Below, in pieces: positions 60,489 through 64,000 of a stretch of 64,000 nt of DNA. The notes under the pieces were generated by a model, which did no database searches, was not told the origin of the DNA, and worked only from the letters and a program-made list of their open reading frames with translations. How positions within the stretch are numbered: position 1 is the first letter of the stretch; each line of letters starts with the position of its first letter. The position numbers and the translations under genes are program-made. Where the stretch lies: positions 157,839 to 221,838 of the forward strand of contig JAMXBD010002233.1 in NCBI GenBank assembly GCA_024138025.1, written 5' to 3'. This stretch comes from Combretum micranthum. Its lineage: Eukaryota > Streptophyta > Magnoliopsida > Myrtales > Combretaceae.

Positions 60489-60711
60489 TATTCATTAATA
60501 CAGCCATTAATGGCCGTTACTGAATTTGAATGGTCGGGGACGGTTACTATGAAGTTTAAAAAAAAAAAAAAAAGTCTTTTGATTTGCAGATAGGAGGGGA
60601 AGAGTTGGATTTTAGTTTTGTGGAAAAAAAAAAAAAAAAATAGCTCGAAACGAGCTTAAAAGCTCGAATCGATCTTCTATGGCGTCGGACATTTCGGGGA
60701 AGACAAGGCGC
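60489..60711. repeat. Tandem repeat unit 2 (223 bp)
   Basis: About 90% identical to unit 1; differs mainly in poly(A)/poly(T) lengths and a few substitutions. Both units keep two palindromes, gccattaatggc and agctcgaaacgagct. Confidence 0.85.
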
Positions 60712-61237
60712 GTGGCCACACGAGCGAGTTGGCCCTCCATTTAACAAAAGGACGAGGGGCTCCTTTAAAATATATTTATATTACAAAGATGATAATTTTT
60801 GTAATTTTGATCTTTAAATTGGAGCCACAGATCAAAGATCCATTTTTCATCACCAAAGTTATGACTCAATGGCCTGTACTGCAATTTTAGAACTTGGAAA
60901 AATATGATCATGATGGGAATTCATGTATGTATGTGTGTGTGTACATATTTATACCAGGCAGTGAAACTCTCTATCTTGATTGGTGCCTTTATGTTTCTTC
61001 GAATTGGTACATGGATGAATTGAATTCTGAGTTAATGTTTTTCCACCTGGGAAAGTGTTTAGTCATGAGGCTATGACTATATAGAGTGGTAGGAAAAGTT
61101 GACTTTATCATGATAAGGGAGACTCCGAATTTTTGTTTTATGTTTAAATTCTTGGATATTTTCTCTTGGAAAAACCGGATTTAGAAAAATATTGGTTTTT
61201 TTGCACATCTACATATTATTCTGGTTTTCAACTGCAG
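60712..61237 (+). other. Upstream region of the GH43-like gene
   Basis: No coding recognised. A good acceptor (tttcaactgcag) ends at 61237, so a 5' UTR intron probably lies here. Confidence 0.35.
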
Positions 61238-61798
61238 CTATTTTTGGAGGTAAAAAGAAAGAGAGAATGAGGATGAAGAATAAATCTTGGAAACCAACTA
61301 CTTTCAATTTAAATGCAGGAAGCAGATGTGGATTGTATGCAATAGTACTTATATTGGTGGGATTTATTTTTATGTTCCATCTAATCACAACTAGTCGTAA
61401 TGCTGAGGCAAATGGTGAGCTCCATCTGCATCTTAGTCGTAAAGTTGTTACATCTTTTGAGGAAGAGCATATTCAAATGCCACCAAGGAGAAATAAGCCT
61501 GCTCGTCCTCCAAAGGGGAAACACAGGCGTTTTCTACCTTTCATTGAAGAGTTTCTATGAGAATTCCAAAATAAGACATATTTTCTTCCCTGATGAGAGC
61601 ACTGCCTTAGATCCGAGGAAGAATGCTAGAAACGAAAGCTTCTACTATTTCCCGTAGACTTTGGTTGGACACTGATGGAAATCCTATTCATGCTCATGGA
61701 GGAGTATTCTCTTTGATGAGAAGTCAGGGATGTACTATTGGTATGGAGAATACAAAGACGGGCCAACATACCATGCTCACAAGAAATCTGCAGCACGT
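61238..61798 (+). pseudogene. First coding exon of a GH43-family membrane protein, frameshifted
   Basis: Plant GH43-like proteins (annotated as arabinanase/levansucrase/invertase-like) are type II membrane proteins probably acting on cell-wall sugars. ATG 61267 opens MRMKNKSWKPTTFNLNAGSR, then a transmembrane segment (CGLYAIVLILVGFIFMFHLI). A stem follows (SRKVVTSFEEEHIQMPPRRN), then IRHIFFPDESTALDP and FYYFP. The catalytic-domain start follows (GMYYWYGEYKDGPTYHAHKK, then SAAR), ending at a good donor cgt|gtgagt. Three frameshifts are needed: near 61552 (TTTCTATGAG), 61650 (CCCGTAGA, about two bases short) and 61703 (GGAGGAGTATT, one G short). No later exon is visible in the remaining 2.2 kb. 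Either a pseudogene fragment, or a gene with a long intron and sequence errors. Family placement is from memory. Confidence 0.7.
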
Positions 61799-63276
61799 GT
61801 GAGTAAATTTAATTTGAACTCAGCAACCCCATAATTTTAGAACTCAAGTGTAGTATCATGATGATCTCACAATCCCATGTGCAATTTAGTTCAAGTTGCT
61901 TGTATGATGTGGTTTCTGTGATATTTTTCTGCCCTGCTGATTTCGTGTCCTCTTTATTCTGGTGCTAGATATATTTACTTATGTTTTTTGCTACTTTACA
62001 TGATTGCCCTGCATAGATGTCAGAATTTATTTTAGGAATGAACGACATGATCTGGGGACTTATGCACCCAAATATATATATATAATGCGTGTAAGATTTA
62101 TATAATTGTTACGTATGTGGTGCTAACCTTCACAATAATATTTAAGAGTGGATTTTTGATGATCTTTCTTATAATCTCTGCTAATTTTCATTGATTCTCT
62201 TGCTTTGCTGTTCCTTCGGCTTGCTAGAAAAGCCAATAGCCAACAGGTGCCATCTAATGCAAACAGTTGACCATATTTAATAAAGTCTATCAACTAGGTG
62301 TTTTATGTCTTAATTATCTTACTTTTTCTTTGGACTTCATCAACAGACAGGGTTGCTGGAGTTGCATTCTTTTTCTGTAGTTTCATCAACAGACATGAAA
62401 TTAAGATTGCTTTCCTTTTGCGCTTTTTCTTTCTTTTAGTATTTCATATGAGAGTAATTGATTCCCAATGCTTGATGACATAAATGATTCTTTTGCTGAA
62501 GTTAAACAATAATAACAGTAATTAATCATGCATTGAATATGCTACTCCAGCTTTTCACATCCCAAAAGGATTATTTAGGCTAGGTAAATCTTTGCTACTT
62601 GGTGAAGGATAATACTATCCTTTTGCCTTGAAAGATACCAATAGGCTCTATTGGTATCTTATGAAAACTAAAATAAGTTCTCAATGTCATGTCACGTAGT
62701 CTTAGCTGTCTAGTGTATTGCTCGATAGATTAACTCTATTAATTAATGCAACCTGTTACCTGTACGGCATGTGCCTTAATCATGGTTGTAAGGTTAGCTT
62801 GAGTTGCAGTCTTGACTATAGATCTACCAGTGAACAGTGACTAACAAGAACAGGTGTGTTTAATTCTTCATACATGATGAACCAAAATTATTCCTATTTT
62901 ATGAGTCTAAAACATATGTTCAATGGTCATTTTATTGATGAATATTGGAATTTAGCACTTGAATTAATGGAGTTAAGCTTTCAGGTCTTTAAAGGAGATA
63001 TTTTTCAAAGAAAGCGAAGACGGGTCGAAAATTAAATATGGATCAAGAAGAACTCAACATGACAAGAACAAGCCATGTCTTTCAACCATTACAAGAAAAA
63101 CAAAATTAAGGGCTAAATATCAAGCTTTTGGAAGACATTTATGAGACACACGACCTGTCCCTAAACCTCGTCGATTTGACAGTCCGTTACTTTTGAGAAA
63201 CGTTTTTTTTTATTGAATAGTAACACCCATTTATTAAAGAAACGTCTATTGGACATTAAAGGGGTGTTACTTTGAA
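61799..63276. other. Intron of the GH43-like gene or intergenic DNA
   Basis: Begins as an intron. No GH43 exon ('VDIIGVGCYSS'-type) is found. T-rich, gene-like intronic composition to about 62600, then repeat-like. Confidence 0.4.
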
Positions 63277-63425
63277 AAGCCAAAAGATCTATAACTCCCG
63301 TAACTTCCCATTTCCTCCATAATGAGCATTCAATTCCATTTATGTGTTACTTGAAAACCAAAAGACCTGTAACTCCCGTAACTTCCAAATTCCTCCATAA
63401 TGAGCTTCAATTTCATTTATGTAAA
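63277..63425. repeat. Tandem repeat, two units of about 75-80 bp
   Basis: 'ccaaaagatctataactcccgtaacttcccatttcctccataatgagc' (63281 on) repeats at about 63359 with minor changes. It resembles an LTR leader; no coding. Confidence 0.7.
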
Positions 63426-64000
63426 ATCCATTATAAATTGAAGATGAGAAAGAACAACAGCAAGAAAAATCAACAACAGCGAGGAAGAAAGAGAGAGAAA
63501 GAAGACACAAAAATACTAAAAATTAGGAAACAAAATTCTTGTTTGTTTTTCTTTTGGGGCACTAAGACCCTAATGTTCTAGCAATTTAGAGTGGATTAGG
63601 GTTTAGCTACCATCAAGCGTTGCCTACAATTGTGGATTTTGGATTTGAAATTTCCGTTTCTGAAAAAACCTTTTTAAGGTTTTCAATCTCTATTCCTTTT
63701 ATGTCTATGCTTGATTGTATATTGAGAGGCAAGTTTTCATTGTCATTATGAATATGTATAACGGATTTGATGATTATGCATAAATTAAAATATTGGTGTT
63801 GATTATTGGGAATTTGATTATCTTTGTTTGTAATCTGTTTAGTTTATGCCTGATCAACATAGATTAGATAAAAGATTAAAGATACCAGAAGGATCAATGA
63901 TCCGCACAGCAAAACTATGTTTTGAATATGATTTGTCATAGAATATGTAAATTTGTATAGAATTGAGAATTCATTATCTTTATGCGGTTAGGGTTACAAA
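63426..64000. other. Right edge, no gene recognised
   Basis: A purine-rich stretch (63440-63520) and C/T-poor sequence with 'ttagggtttagct'. It could be a leader of a gene or retroelement beyond the window; the 79-codon frame at 63342 is low-complexity and not called. Confidence 0.3.

Overview
The window is AT-rich nuclear DNA of a flowering plant, probably a eudicot. The evidence is an intron-containing TIC20-I chloroplast import gene, a long P-class PPR gene, an F-box/FBD gene, a GH43-type gene start, and many plant transposon families (MULE with plant mobile domain, hAT-like, CACTA, Tourist-like, Ty1/copia, long solo LTRs, tRNA-derived SINEs). I cannot name the species. Most of the 64 kb is transposon and decayed repeat; host genes occupy well under a tenth.

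Layout. 1-7.5 kb: AT-rich intergenic DNA with one 701-bp hAT-like element (1318-2018) and a possible gene start cut by the left edge. 7.9-10.2 kb: TIC20-I, minus strand, intact. 11.1-15.1 kb: a nest of small elements (MITEs, a copia remnant with two LTR copies, a SINE, an RNase H fragment, a 330-bp foldback). 15.95-20.4 kb: a PPR gene, minus strand, whose last exon carries three single-base frameshifts, each looking like GGG read as GG. 22.17-28.69 kb: a complete but dead Mutator-like element (MULE) bounded by a near-perfect 9-bp target duplication, with terminal inverted repeats containing tandem 38-bp hairpin units, a MURA-type transposase pseudogene, a zinc knuckle, and a plant mobile domain (PMD) reading frame with an internal inversion. 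28.7-41.8 kb: intergenic repeats, a 795-bp tandem duplication, two hAT-like elements with 8-bp duplications, a SINE, and a hAT-like element nested in a MITE. 41.95-52.1 kb: a hAT-like element split by a 3.5-kb solo LTR, a second related solo LTR in the opposite orientation, and a 159-bp CACTA element. 53.4-55.3 kb: an F-box/FBD gene with one frameshift. Its 5' flank recurs at 46.2 and 57.2 kb, the trace of a former F-box cluster. 58-64 kb: repeats, a 220-bp tandem duplication, and the 5' exon of a GH43-family membrane protein with three frameshifts.

The host genes are functionally unrelated neighbours. The strongest candidate for something unusual is the MULE at 22.17-28.69 kb: hairpin-array TIRs plus a transposase/zinc-knuckle/PMD gene. 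A second point is that every frameshift in the host genes changes the length of a short base run, which raises the question of assembly error versus real decay. All coordinates and splice sites were read by eye.
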